Assembly: GCA_012931725.1 (NCBI GenBank)
Contig: WHSA01000883.1
Location: 224,742-288,741, forward strand
Length of the DNA: 64,000 nt
Reading direction: 5' to 3'
From: Litsea cubeba
Taxonomy: Eukaryota; Streptophyta; Magnoliopsida; Laurales; Lauraceae
Program-made: the position numbers and the translations under genes
The notes under the pieces: generated by a model
Database searches by the model: none
What the model saw: the letters and a program-made list of their open reading frames with translations, nothing else
What the model was told of the DNA's origin: nothing
Shown here: positions 11,167 through 22,100 of the stretch, piece by piece
How the letters are laid out: every line of letters starts with the position of its first letter
How positions within the stretch are numbered: position 1 is the stretch's first letter

Positions 11167-11892
11167 TGTTGACACCAAAAATGTCACTTTGCCTTTTCAA
11201 GATCCAAAGAGCTACATGAAGTCGCAACCTGCCATAAATAGGCAATGCTGCTTCCAAAAATCAAATCTTGTCAGAATCAAACAAAAACTGCAAGATTCTT
11301 CCAGACAGCCAAAAGAGGAGTACACAAGAAGTTTCAAGCCATTTCAAGATCATTTGGCCTAACTTCGCTTCTCCGACAGCCAAATCAAGCCTCTCGGCGG
11401 TAAAGCTCTCCGGGACCATGATTTCCAAGACAGAACCTATGGATCATCTTAAAATGACTCCAATAGGTTCCCTGTCAAATTTCAAGTCAATCGGACATCG
11501 GTTGACCGCACATCAAACCGCGACATCTTCATCGCGACAAAAAGCAAGTCTGCAGGTGATAGGACCCCAAACGGCTTCAAAACTCAAACAAAAGCCTATG
11601 GTTGGTCTTATTTATTGCTCAGGAGGCTTCACAACAAATTTCAGGTCATTCCGACATCGTTTGACCCAGTTTCAGCTTTTGACGGAAAATCGGCAGCTCT
11701 GCGCGACAAAGTCTTCGGCTTTCTCAGGAAATTGGAAACTTTGCAAAATAAAATGAAAGGATTCTCATCAGGTTTCCTACAAAGAAATCAGGCCAATAAA
11801 TGGTCAAAATGTCAAGGAAAAGTACAGAAGAAAAAAGAATCAGAAAAAGGCAAAAACGGACGCAAAACGGGACCAGAAAGGGGGAAAACCCC

Positions 11893-11965
11893 CCCAGGGT
11901 CGCAGACCCCTGCGACCCTGGGCCAGGGTCGCCGGCGACCATGGACCCCGGGGTCGCCGGGAAAG
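11893..11965. repeat. GC-rich inverted/tandem repeat in 5' LTR
   Basis: Units such as GGTCGCAGACCCCTGCGACC are self-complementary and end in CGCCGGCGACC. The 3' LTR has extra units here (31975-32070), which accounts for most of the 64-bp length difference between the LTRs. Confidence 0.8.
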
Positions 11966-12619
11966 CCCCGGAAACCCCGGTTTTCGCCGTTTTTTCGCGA
12001 TTCGAGGAGCCCAGCCTCTGGTACTTTCCAAAATTCATGCTTTTGAGACACCAAGTCCTCTGATATCCGTCCAAAACACGGGTAAAACATCAAGAGTATC
12101 GAAGACAGTATTGATCGCCACCCGGTCAACCAAAAAAAAGTGTGCTTTCCACCCGACCGATCGAGAAATCGACAGGACAGATGGCACCGACCCGTTGTTA
12201 GCAACAAACACCTGAAATTACATGGTCATCTGATGTCGATCTACATGAAGATCCATCGATGATCATCGACAGAAGAATTCCAAAAGACGTGGCACGGCCC
12301 GCGACTCTTCAGCTGCTCGGCGACCACTTAATGCGATTAATTGACTAGCTTTATTACAGTCATTAATCCATTTCTTTGGACGGCCCAATCAGAAGCAAGC
12401 ATTTGGGAGTTACAAGTCAAGAGATTCATGGCATTTAACCCATGAAACTCCTCCCATCATGGCGATTAAAGGCGATTAAATGCCCTCAATCTCCTCCGGC
12501 CAATCAGAAGCCAAGAAAAAGGAGTTACAAAATAAACAATTCAATTTTGTAACTCCTCCCATTATGCGGCTTAATGACATTAAAAGCCCATAAACTCTCC
12601 TAAATGGCTACCAAGAGCC

Positions 12620-12627
12620 TATAAATA
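12620..12627 (+). promoter_or_regulatory. TATA box of Tat 5' LTR
   Basis: TATAAATA in the context of a sharp switch to A-rich leader. It would give the genomic RNA start near 12650, so U3 is about 1.48 kb. Confidence 0.65.
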
Positions 12628-13123
12628 GGAGAGCACTCCAAAGGAATCCAGATCGAAAAAACACACAACAAACATCAGACAGCAGTCAGAAATCCAGAGA
12701 AAAGAAAAAGAGAGAAAACTCTGCGGAAGTTCTACACCGGCCACCGCAACAAGGTGACAAAAGTCCCTTGGGGGGTACCCCCCCAAGGTCCTTGCCTTCT
12801 CCTCCTGCCTCCAATGGCTTAGATGTGGCTTTTCAGCCCGTCTACTCGGCTTTTTATTGGACATAGGACCTTCCTTTGGTCTTTGTCTTCTAAAAACCTG
12901 AGGTTATAGCCAAGCCAAGCGAATCAATAGCATCCTCTGTTCTCATCTGCATGGATGATGGCGAAGCCCACATATGGCTTGCGACCGTCAATCTAAACGA
13001 GTCCTCCACAATCTCCTGAGAAGTTAGATCCTCCTTTTCTTGCTTTTCATTGTAGTTTGTATTTTTTTAAAAGAGACAAAAATCACAACTCTTGTCTTTC
13101 ATTATTGATAAGAATTGTAAATC

Positions 13124-13205
13124 GGCTATAAATGCCAAAATCGGCTATAAACGCCAAAAATCGGCTATAAACGCCAAAATCGGCTATAAATGCCAAAAAA
13201 ATCGC
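13124..13205 (+). repeat. Short tandem array, CGGCTATAAAYGCCAAAAT units, 5' LTR
   Basis: Four units of about 18-19 bp each contain GGCTATAAA. The 3' LTR carries the same array at about 33253-33335, and a related longer array lies downstream of pol (24585-24915). Confidence 0.85.
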
Positions 13206-13476
13206 CTTTCACGGCAAATCAAGAAAATGTCTCTTTTCTTAAATATATGTGCAATGGAAAACTTGAAAGAAGTTGATTTCCTTTTTACTTGCGAAGGTTG
13301 ATCTCCGGATCACCACTTGCAATTCCAAGTAAAATAGAAAATCTGGCACACCCACAAAAAAAAAAGAAATGTTGATGCACGCCCTTGCCCCCCGGTTACG
13401 AAAGGGTCGGAACCAAACGGACTCCCACGTCCGCCGACCTCGGTAGGAACCCGAGCAGGAGCGCGGTCCATCAAGC

Positions 13477-13494
13477 TGGCACACCCGGTGGGAC
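13477..13494 (+). other. Primer-binding site of Tat element
   Basis: TGGCACACCCGGTGGGAC begins three bases after the 5' LTR end, where minus-strand synthesis is primed by a tRNA 3' end (TGG pairs with CCA). I do not assign the tRNA. Confidence 0.75.
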
Positions 13495-15486
13495 TCGTTT
13501 ATTTGAGAACACGATGCTAGAAATGAAATATTTGCATATCATATATTTTGCTCTATGCTTATATTTCTTTTCTCGATTCCTTGGCTACTTTATAATTGGT
13601 GGCCTATGTTGAATTCCGCAAAAAAAAAATGAGATGAGATTTTTTGTTTGGAAATTTCTAATTCTTTGAATTTATTTCCACTCTTTCTCTTTTCAAAAAA
13701 AAAAAAAATAAAAACAAAAAAAAAATCAGATTTTTCATTTTTGGATTCAAAATTGAGAAAACTTTGATCCTTTCCCTTCTGGGCACTGGCGCTCGCGGAA
13801 ATCGCCGAGACCGTGTTCGGATCAGGTTTTGGGCCATGGTTTCTCTTCGATGAGTTCATTAAAAATAAAAAATATATATATATATATATATATAAAAAAA
13901 TTCAGATTTCTCAATTTGGATTCAAAATTGAGAAACCTTGATCCGTTCCTATCGTTCATCGCGCTTGCAGAAATGTTGAGCCTGTTCGACTAAGGTTTTG
14001 GGCCATGGTTTCTCTTCGATGAGTTCATTAAAAATAAAAAAAAATATATATAAATATATATATATATATATAAAAAATTCAGATTTCTCAATTTGGATTC
14101 AAAATTGAGAAACCTTGATCCGTTCCTATCGTTCATCGCGCTTGCAGAAATGTTGAGCCTGTTCGACTAAGGTTTTGGGCCATGGTTTCTCTTCGATGAG
14201 TTCATTAAAAATAAAAAAAAAATATATAAATATATATATATAAAAAAAAATTCAGATTTCTCAATTTGGATTCAAAATTGAGAAACCTTGATCCGTTCCT
14301 ATCGTTCATCGCGCTTGCAGAAATGTTGAGCCTGTTCGACTAAGGTTTTGGGCCATGGTTTCTCTTCGATGAATTCATAAAATAAAAATAAAATAAAAAA
14401 TATATAAAAAAAAAAAAAGACATAGACCACTAAGGTTAAACCAACTGTGTTCTTTGATCATGGTTGATTCAAAGAAAAGCCTTGTCCAGAGTGTGGAGAC
14501 AGCTTGACTGTTCTAGGCAAGGGTCCTCCAAACGGGTTCATTAAGTAATCCTACCCTTACCTGGGGGCAATTCTATCAATCAAGATTTCATAAGACCGGG
14601 TTAGGAGGCCTATGTGTACTCTCTCGTCTTTTAAATAAATTTTTTTTTTCAAAAATAAAATTTTTAAAATAAAAATTTTAAAATAAAAAATAAAAAATAA
14701 AAAATAAAAAAAATTTCAAAAAAAAAATCTTAAAAAAAATAATAATAAAAAATAAAAAAAAAAATTAAAAAAAAAATCTTCAAAAAATCTTCAAAAAAAA
14801 AAAAACTTCCGTCATTTTGGGTTTAGATTGGAGAAATCTTGGTCTTCTCCTTTCTGGGCACTGGCGCTCGCGGAAATCGCCGAGACCGTGTTCAGATTGG
14901 AGTGCCTTTTTCTCTCTTTGATAAACCCGATATTGGCTTTTCAAAAAAAAAAAAACTCGTCATTTTTAGATTCAGATCCGAGAAATCATGGTTCATTTCT
15001 TTCTGAGCACTGGCGCTCGCGGAAATCGCCGAGACCGTGTTCAGATTGGAATACCATCTGCTCTCTTTGATGAATCCAATCTTGACCTTTCAAAACAGAG
15101 AATCTCATCTCATAGATGCGGTCTCAAAACATTTGTGTCTAGCGGTACTAGTACGCCCTTTCAGGGTCTACTGTATTGCGACCGGCACATTTGTAACTCC
15201 AACTTTATATTCTTCTTACCTCGAGCAAGCTCTGCTTCTCGATAAGTCGAATTTAAGTTCACAATTGCTTCTAGCAGTCACTGGGATGCCCATTCTGGGC
15301 TTACCATACCTGCGATCAGAACAATTGTACCTTCTATGGCATTTTGTCTTCCTCATATTGCTTGGGTCATCTACCTCGAGCAATTTGAAAAGACGAAACC
15401 ATAGAACTTCCCATTTATGATCATTATATTCTTGTGATTACTAATGGATGTGGTCTTGTTTCAGAAATTTTCGAAAAAAACTAACA
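13495..15486 (+). other. Untranslated leader with tandem repeats and A/T homopolymers
   Basis: About 2 kb separates the PBS from gag. It has three near-identical units of roughly 175 bp (starting near 13901, 14078 and 14251) plus diverged related units near 13728, 14811 and 14957. The shared phrase is a TTGGATTCAAAATTGAGAAA-like block followed by a GCGCTCGCGGAAATCG-like or CGCGCTTGCAGAAATG-like block. (AT)n runs separate the units, and 14640-14805 is almost pure A/T. No credible coding sequence was seen. Confidence 0.8.
13720..14375 (+). repeat. ~175-bp tandem repeats in Tat leader
   Basis: Three close copies and one diverged first copy. Each ends with a TTTTGGGCCATGGTTTCTC phrase followed by an (AT)n tract of differing length. 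Confidence 0.85.
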
Positions 15487-18072
15487 ATGGCAGCTTCACT
15501 AACCATTACTTTCGACGAAAGCAAGCACCAACTCATGCTTCAACAGAAGCAAACCACGCGCACCTACAAGCGCCCCATCAGCTGCCGAAGCGTCAACTCC
15601 CTCGGCAACTCTGTGAACTCCGGGTTGACCTCGACTCCCCGGACTATCGTCTTCGGGACGCTGGGACCATTCCCACTTCCTGAGGAACAAGCTGCTCCCT
15701 CCAAGAAGCAGAAACTCGCCTCTCAACGTGTCACTACCGTGACACCAAAGGCGAGCACCAGAAGGCCTGAAGCCCGTGGCAGCCCCACGAAGCCTCAACC
15801 TACAAACAACCAGGTCTACCCCAAGACTTGGTCCCCAAGACCTTCACCAAAACAAAGAAGGTCCCAGACATCCACTAAGCCAGCATTCCTGGCCCCACTC
15901 AAGGAGAACCAGTTCTATCCTCTTGCTTACATGAAAGAGGAGAGACCCATCTCCAACCTGACTTTCAAGTCATCCCAGCATGAGCCGGCTTGTTCCTACA
16001 AGCCCAAAATCAAGTCATGCATCACAAGGCCTCCACAAGCACCTGCTAAGGCCTACAAATCTGCAGTTCGACCCTTTATCTCTACAGGGGCCGAACTTCA
16101 CAAATTCAAAGCTTCGCTGCAACAGGCGAAGGACAGGGTTCGCATCCTGTCCTTGCCCAGCTACAGAGAAGACAGGCTCGGCTGCTGCGCCCGAGGGAGC
16201 ACATCCTTCATCGTCAAAGCCCAGTCAGAGCTGACCGAAGCTCAAATTGCTCGTCGTATACGCCGCCGCGCGTCGTACCGACAAAAGAGACTACAGAAGC
16301 AAAGGACCCAGCCTCCTACACTTCAAGTCTCTCCCAAATGGGTCGAAAAAGAAAGACCCAACCAAGTTGCTGCCGTCCATATGGTTGGAAAAACCAGAAG
16401 GCGCCAAAAATCAGCAACAAAAATCCATGTCCGACGTCCAATGACCCGCAGCGTCTCCAGGACAAGAAGACATTCAGAAGAATCCCCTGCTCCTTCAAGC
16501 AAAGGACAGCAGAGTGATCCTTCCTCAAGCTCTTCTTCAAAAAGAATGAGCCCCAGCTCAGTCACCAGGACAGTTTCTTCGTTCGAATCACGAAGGATGA
16601 ATGTCTTGGCTACAAATTCTGAGCCACCACCCCGCAATCCACCTCCAGAAGATGCGATCACCCGCATCCAGCAGTTGGAACAGGGCCAGCAGAGGATTGA
16701 AACTCTGATGGAAAACCTTCTCCTCGCCTTCCAAAATCAGGCGAACAATGAACCTCCTCCGAATCATCAAGACGACGAGGTTAATAGAGAAGAAAATGAG
16801 TCACGCGCCCTTACCAAAAAGGACGTAGACGGTATCCTCGCCAAAGCAAAAGAAGAGGATATACTCAAGGAGCATGGGATCAAGCCACCATATCCCTTAT
16901 GGATGGACTCGGTCCCGTTCCCCACCAAATTCAAGCATCCTACTCTCCAAACATATACGGGGAAAGGATCAGCCAGACAGCACGTCATCCACTTCAAGAT
17001 CCTGACAGGAGCTATCGCGGATCAAGATGCACTCAAGATCCGCCTCTTTGCAAGTACCCTAAAAGGTACGGCCTTCGATTGGTACTCCACTCTGCCGGAG
17101 GACTCAATCCAAAACTGGGCCATGCTAGAGACACGCTTCCTCACTCACTTCAAAGGTGAAGATCACCCTGCTACTATGGCTCAGCTGTGCAGCCTAAAAC
17201 AGGGGGAGAATGAATCAACATATGACTTCATTCACAAGTGGAAAGCAATGGCATACAAATGCTCTGATGTATTGCCACAAGCGTCGCTAGTCGATATCTG
17301 CCGAAACAACATGAGAGCCAGAATCCGCTCCATGATCATCGGCAACAAATCAAAAAACCTGGGAGAACTCCTAGAAGCTTCCATGGAAGCTGAAACGGTG
17401 ATTAAAGACCTCAACAGTCAGAAATCATCAAGAAAAGAGCCAACCGCCATTGCAACCTCTAAACCAAAGAAGAAAGAGGTCCTCAATGTGCAGACCAAGC
17501 CAGCTCCTCAGCCACCAAAGAAAGCTGAAAACAAAGCTGCTGGTAAGAGACCTGAACTCTCAGATGCCTTCAAAGAACGAGTAGAGAAGAAATACCCGTT
17601 TGATGAAGATGTTGATGAAATCTTCGGGGCTCTTGTGGCAAACGGCAAACTCACCTTGCCTGAACCAAAAAGACCGGGTGATGTTGGCAAAACCAACGAT
17701 CCTCGGTACTGTCCATACCACCAGATGATCTCGCATCCTCTCAATCAATGCTTCGTTGTGAGAGAGAAAATAAATGAGATGTGGAAAAACGGAGTCATCA
17801 CCTTTGACAAAAACTATGGGTCTGCCTCCGTCAACATGGTGACATGTGGACAAACATCAAGATCACCGAAGAAGAATATCACTACTTCCTTCAAGGTGAT
17901 AAACTCAATCGAAGCGTCCGAGGAACTGGTTCCTTACCCGACACCAGACGGACAACCGATATGGGTACATCCCGATCTCCTGGAAAATGAAAATTGGGAG
18001 GTCGTGAAAACAAAGCCTACAGCTCAACAGCGAAGGCAGGCTAGGAAACATCTCCTCAAGCTCAAACGGTAA
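15487..18072 (+). CDS. gag: Tat-lineage Gag with long basic N-terminal extension
   Basis: 861 codons ending in TAA at 18070-18072. I start at 15487 because this ATG has A at -3 and G at +4; an in-frame ATG at 15448 has poorer context. Residues 1 to about 400 are low-complexity, rich in K/R/P/S, and match no domain I recognise. Residues about 410-435 look like a short coiled coil (ITRIQQLEQGQQRIETL). The retrotransposon gag domain spans about 470-640 (FKHPTLQTYTG, FDWYSTLPEDSI, LCSLKQGENES). A zinc knuckle C-x2-H-x4-H-x4-C begins at residue 742, the CHHC form common in Tat elements. Gag forms the cytoplasmic particle that packages element RNA. The N-terminal extension may correspond to the extra ORF upstream of gag reported in some giant Tat/Ogre elements; that link is inference. 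Confidence 0.88.
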   Translation: MAASLTITFDESKHQLMLQQKQTTRTYKRPISCRSVNSLGNSVNSGLTSTPRTIVFGTLGPFPLPEEQAAPSKKQKLASQRVTTVTPKASTRRPEARGSPTKPQPTNNQVYPKTWSPRPSPKQRRSQTSTKPAFLAPLKENQFYPLAYMKEERPISNLTFKSSQHEPACSYKPKIKSCITRPPQAPAKAYKSAVRPFISTGAELHKFKASLQQAKDRVRILSLPSYREDRLGCCARGSTSFIVKAQSELTEAQIARRIRRRASYRQKRLQKQRTQPPTLQVSPKWVEKERPNQVAAVHMVGKTRRRQKSATKIHVRRPMTRSVSRTRRHSEESPAPSSKGQQSDPSSSSSSKRMSPSSVTRTVSSFESRRMNVLATNSEPPPRNPPPEDAITRIQQLEQGQQRIETLMENLLLAFQNQANNEPPPNHQDDEVNREENESRALTKKDVDGILAKAKEEDILKEHGIKPPYPLWMDSVPFPTKFKHPTLQTYTGKGSARQHVIHFKILTGAIADQDALKIRLFASTLKGTAFDWYSTLPEDSIQNWAMLETRFLTHFKGEDHPATMAQLCSLKQGENESTYDFIHKWKAMAYKCSDVLPQASLVDICRNNMRARIRSMIIGNKSKNLGELLEASMEAETVIKDLNSQKSSRKEPTAIATSKPKKKEVLNVQTKPAPQPPKKAENKAAGKRPELSDAFKERVEKKYPFDEDVDEIFGALVANGKLTLPEPKRPGDVGKTNDPRYCPYHQMISHPLNQCFVVREKINEMWKNGVITFDKNYGSASVNMVTCGQTSRSPKKNITTSFKVINSIEASEELVPYPTPDGQPIWVHPDLLENENWEVVKTKPTAQQRRQARKHLLKLKR

Positions 18073-18804
18073 GAGAAGACCCAGCCAAAACTAGAGGTCA
18101 AAGAAAAGGCAGAGGCTTCCTCTACCGCTTCACTGGAGGTAACAAAAACATCCCTTTCAGAGACTTCAAAGGGGGTAAGGAAATTCACTCTCAGTGATTT
18201 CATGCCACCTCAATTTAAAGAAGCCATGCAGGAGACATCATACTCTTGCAATTCGGTAGTTGGATTCTCCATTGATGGATACGAGTCCAGCGACACCGAT
18301 GATGGATTCGAACCCAACTACACAGATGAGTGGGAGGAATCCCTTGAAACAGAAGAATATCTCTCCGATGAAGAATGGGTTCCTGAGTCTCATCTTATGC
18401 CAGTAATCTGGTATAACCCCCTACAGCCACAAGGATCCTGGTCTGATGATGAAGAAGACCAAGAGGCTGTACAAGAAAATGCTGCTGACCCAGCACCTGT
18501 CATCACTCCAGTGGAAATCAACAATGTTGAGCCACAAAGAGATGATGAAGAAGAAGATCCGGCTCCCATGCCTGATCTTGAAGAATATGCAAGGATCTTG
18601 CAGCGACTCGCTCTAGAACAAGAGCAAGAACGCGTCAACGAGCCTCCTCGCAATCCAGAGCCTGAAGTCCCTGAAGACCACCAGGTACATCCTCCCTTAA
18701 CTCCTGAAAATGGAGAAAATTGCTGGATAGACGATCCTCTCACACCGAGGATGAGTCTGACTCCGATCAGGCAACGTCTCCCGTCAGAGCTTCCTGTAAT
18801 GTGA
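18073..18804 (+). pseudogene. In-frame continuation of gag beyond a single TAA, acidic linker
   Basis: The gag frame stays open for 243 further codons after the TAA at 18070-18072, then stops at TGA 18802-18804. The product is very acidic and proline-rich (runs such as SDDEEDQEAVQEN and RDDEEEDPAPMPDLEEYA) with no catalytic motif. It could be read through the stop, reached by splicing, or be part of a once-continuous gag-pol broken by mutation. It ends just where a second frame (18720-19142) becomes open. Confidence 0.6.
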
Positions 18805-19142
18805 TAATTCGGGATTATAGCTCTTCCGAAGCATCGTCTGATGAAAGCACTTACACTCCGGCGATGCCTAGCAATATATCTTCTGGAGCCACCTCGTCTC
18901 ACGTGACTTTCACTGAGATGACACCCTCTCAGGTTTCTTCTCCTGAGACTGTGACTTCAAAGTTCACACCCTTCCTGACTGAAGAATTCCCAGCCATTGA
19001 TGCTTGGGACGATGAATTAGTCAACGAAGAAGAAAGATTGCTGGATGCTGTTCAGGACTTGTTCCCGAAAAATGCTCCATGCAACACAATCACTGAGGAT
19101 GGTAACTCTGCTGCTGATGCATCCTCAGCAAATGAAAAATGA
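18720..19142 (+). pseudogene. Gag-pol linker in pol frame, closed by TGA
   Basis: This segment is open in the same frame as pol and overlaps the end of the preceding segment by about 85 bp, so a -1 shift would join them. It codes a Ser/Thr/acidic-rich stretch with no known domain and stops at TGA 19140-19142. After that stop the pol frame continues without a break to 23756. Confidence 0.55.
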
Positions 19143-22100
19143 CAGCCTCTTGATCCTGAAGACAATCTTCCAAACGAAGACCCTTCTCAAGAAGCTCTCG
19201 AAGTTGGTAGAGGCACCCGCTCTGGCCGGGACTACCACAAAAATTACAACCAATCTTCTTTTACATATGTAAATCCTTCGGGAAAAGATGTTGTAAGCGC
19301 CCCTAGTGGCAACAATGATGAACATGCAGGCCCTAAGGAGGCTTTCAAGTATGACTTGATTGAACACTTCAAGCACATACCTGCACGTCTGCACATCCTA
19401 GATTTGTTGCGAATGTCTCCGCACACTCGTGATAATCTCATCTCAGAATTACAAAAACTGAATGAGGATGTCGACAAACATGCCCCGCAAGTCCTCCAAA
19501 TTGAAATGGATTACCGGGTCAAAAACTCAGAAGCCTCCTCAAAGGGAGAAAAGAAGAAAACTGAGGGATCATGCATTGAATGCCTCTCGGTTAAAAAAGC
19601 AGCCAGTGCAACCATCGCCTTCACAAAGGATGACCTCCTACTTGGCGAAACCAGGCATAACCGACCCCTGTACTTCACAGGGTATATCAAGGAAATGCCT
19701 ATGCATAGAGTTCAGATCGACCCAGGTTCTGCGCTCAACCTTATCTCCACATCGGCTCTTGAAGAGTTGGGCATCCCACCCAGCAAACTGAGCCACACAT
19801 CTGTATCTATCTTTGGATACGATGAGAGTACTCAAAGGCCTATCGGCAAAATCAGGTTCAAATTGCAGATCGGTGATCTTATCTCTGAGGTCACAGTATA
19901 TGCAATAAAGACCCCTTCATGCTACAACATCCTTCTCGGACGCCCTTGGATCCATGAGAATGGTGTTGTCCCTTCAACTCTACATCAATGCATCAAGTTT
20001 GTTGGCGACGACGGCATGATACATCGAGTCTTTGCGGACAGAAAACCCTTCAAAGGTAAAGAAATCCACTTCGCAGACTCACAGATGTATGAAGGTGAAA
20101 AAGAAGAAGAGGAGAAGCATACAGCATCCTTTGCTGAAAATCCCCAGAAAGATAAAGGCAAAGCTCCTCAACAATCACAGGAAGAAAACAAACCATCCGG
20201 TAAATCTGAAGAGAGCATGCAAACTCCCTTCATCATCTCCCTCAAATCTTCAAAGCCTTTGGTCATCACAACTAAAGTGAAGAAGGCAAAACAAAAGCCT
20301 GGGGGCAAATTTGTTGTCTCTTTTGTGTCTATCATGCGAGACACGGACTCGGATTCAGAGCCAGAAGACGACACATCGTCAAGCCAAGCTGATACTCAAC
20401 AAGTTCAGCCTGCTCTTACTCCAATGGAGACAACTTCTGACATAGAAGATCCTACGTCAGCTTCCTTCGTTGTTCCAGCAACTTCAGCAAAGGAAAAACC
20501 GATCTTCTTCCATAGATCGGATGCTTCTTCATCAAACTCCATGCTTGAACCTTTCCAAAATAAAGGCTTAGACCCCAAAATAGCAGTTCACAAACTCAAT
20601 CTTCAAGAAGACATCAAGCCTGTCAAGCAAGGCCAAAGAAGATTCCGTCCAGATGTGATGGATAAAATTGAACAAGAAGTTCAAAAACTCAAAAGCGTCG
20701 GCTTCATCCGTGAGGAACAACATCCTGAATGGTTGGCCAACATTGTCCCCGTGACAAAGAAAAATGGGCAGATCAGGGTCTGTATTGACTATAGAGACCT
20801 GAATGGCGCATGCCCAAAAGATGAATTTCCGCTCCCCATACCAGAGGTAATGATTGATAATACCTGTGGATTCGAGCGAATGACATTCATGGATGGTTTC
20901 TCTGGCTACAATCACATAAAGATGCATCCTGATGATGAAAAGCATACATCCTTTCGAACCCCATTTGGCGTGCATTGTTACACTGTCATGCCATTCGGTT
21001 TGAAGAATGCTGGTGCCACATATCAGAGGGCTATGATGAAAATATTCCAAGATATGCAGCACAAGACGGTTGAATGTTACGTTGATGACCTCGCCGTCAA
21101 AAGCAAAAGAAAAGAAGATCATCTCGAAAACCTTCGAGAAGTCTTCCTCCGGCTTCGCAAACACAAACTGCGAATGAATCCATTGAAATGCTTCTTCGGC
21201 GTCTCGTCGGGTAAGTTCCTCGGATTCTTAGTTCGGAAAGCTGGAATAGAGCTTGACCCCATAAAAGTCAAAGCCATTCTAGAAATGCCCTCTCCAAGAA
21301 CCTTGAGAGAACTTAAAGGGCTTCAAGGGAGATTAGCCTACATCAGACGGTTCATCTCCAATCTTTCGGGGAAATGCCGTCCATTCTCCCGGTTGATGAA
21401 AAAAGGTGTAAACTTTGTCTGGGATGCTGACTGTGAAGCTGCTTTCCAAGACATCAAGTCATACCTGACAAAACCCCTAGTGTTAGCTGCTCTTACCACT
21501 GGAAAACCATTCATCTTGTACACAAGAGCCCTTGATCACTCTCTGGGAGCTCTGCTTGCGCAAGAAAATGATCAAAGAAAAGAAGCTGCTCTATATTACC
21601 TCAGCCGCATGCTAGTAGGTGCAGAGCATCGCTACTCTCCAGTCGAAAAAGAATGTCTTGCAGTGATGTTCGCCGTACAAAAGCTGCGTCACTACTTGCT
21701 TTTCAACACAGTCTACCTGGTCTCGAGGGTCAACCTCTTGAAGGTCCTTGTCACAAAGGCAGGTTCTCTCAATGCTCGACTGGCAAAATGGTCCATCCTT
21801 CTGTCACAATTTGATATTAGGTATGTACCACAAAAAGCAATCAAAGGGCAAGCTCTAGCGGACTTCCTCGCAGAGCATCCATTGCCTAAAGATTCTCCAC
21901 TCAGAGATGATCTTCCAGACGAACCAGTCTACAATGTGGAGACTTTCTCACAAAGTGCCTCCTGGGACATGTACTTTGACGGTGCAACCAGGACAAATGA
22001 AAAAAGACAGCTGATCTCGGGAGTTGGCATCCTCTTTGTTAGCCCCGACAAATACATGATTCCACACGCTTTCTCGCTACTGGAACCATGCACAAACAAT

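Larger units (their letters stand above)
11167..13473 (+). repeat. 5' LTR of Tat element (2307 bp)
   Basis: The bounds come from alignment with 31234-33604. It starts TGTTGACACC and ends TCCATCA. Inside are a GC-rich palindromic repeat (about 11893-11960), a TATA box at 12620, and a short tandem array of CGGCTATAAA(T/C)GCC units (about 13124-13205). About 20 substitutions against the 3' LTR were seen by eye, nearly all in the first ~700 bp. Open frames of 60-160 aa inside it appear in both LTRs and have no recognisable domain. Confidence 0.93.

Noticed and set aside
11167..11187. ATG at 11187 as the start of a 541-aa integrase gene
   Set aside because: The first seven codons come from the Tat LTR; the real Tekay frame is simply cut at 11166.
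11268..12207. ORFs of 60-160 aa in the Tat LTRs
   Set aside because: Present in both LTRs, overlapping on both strands, altered by the GC-repeat length change, with no recognisable domain.
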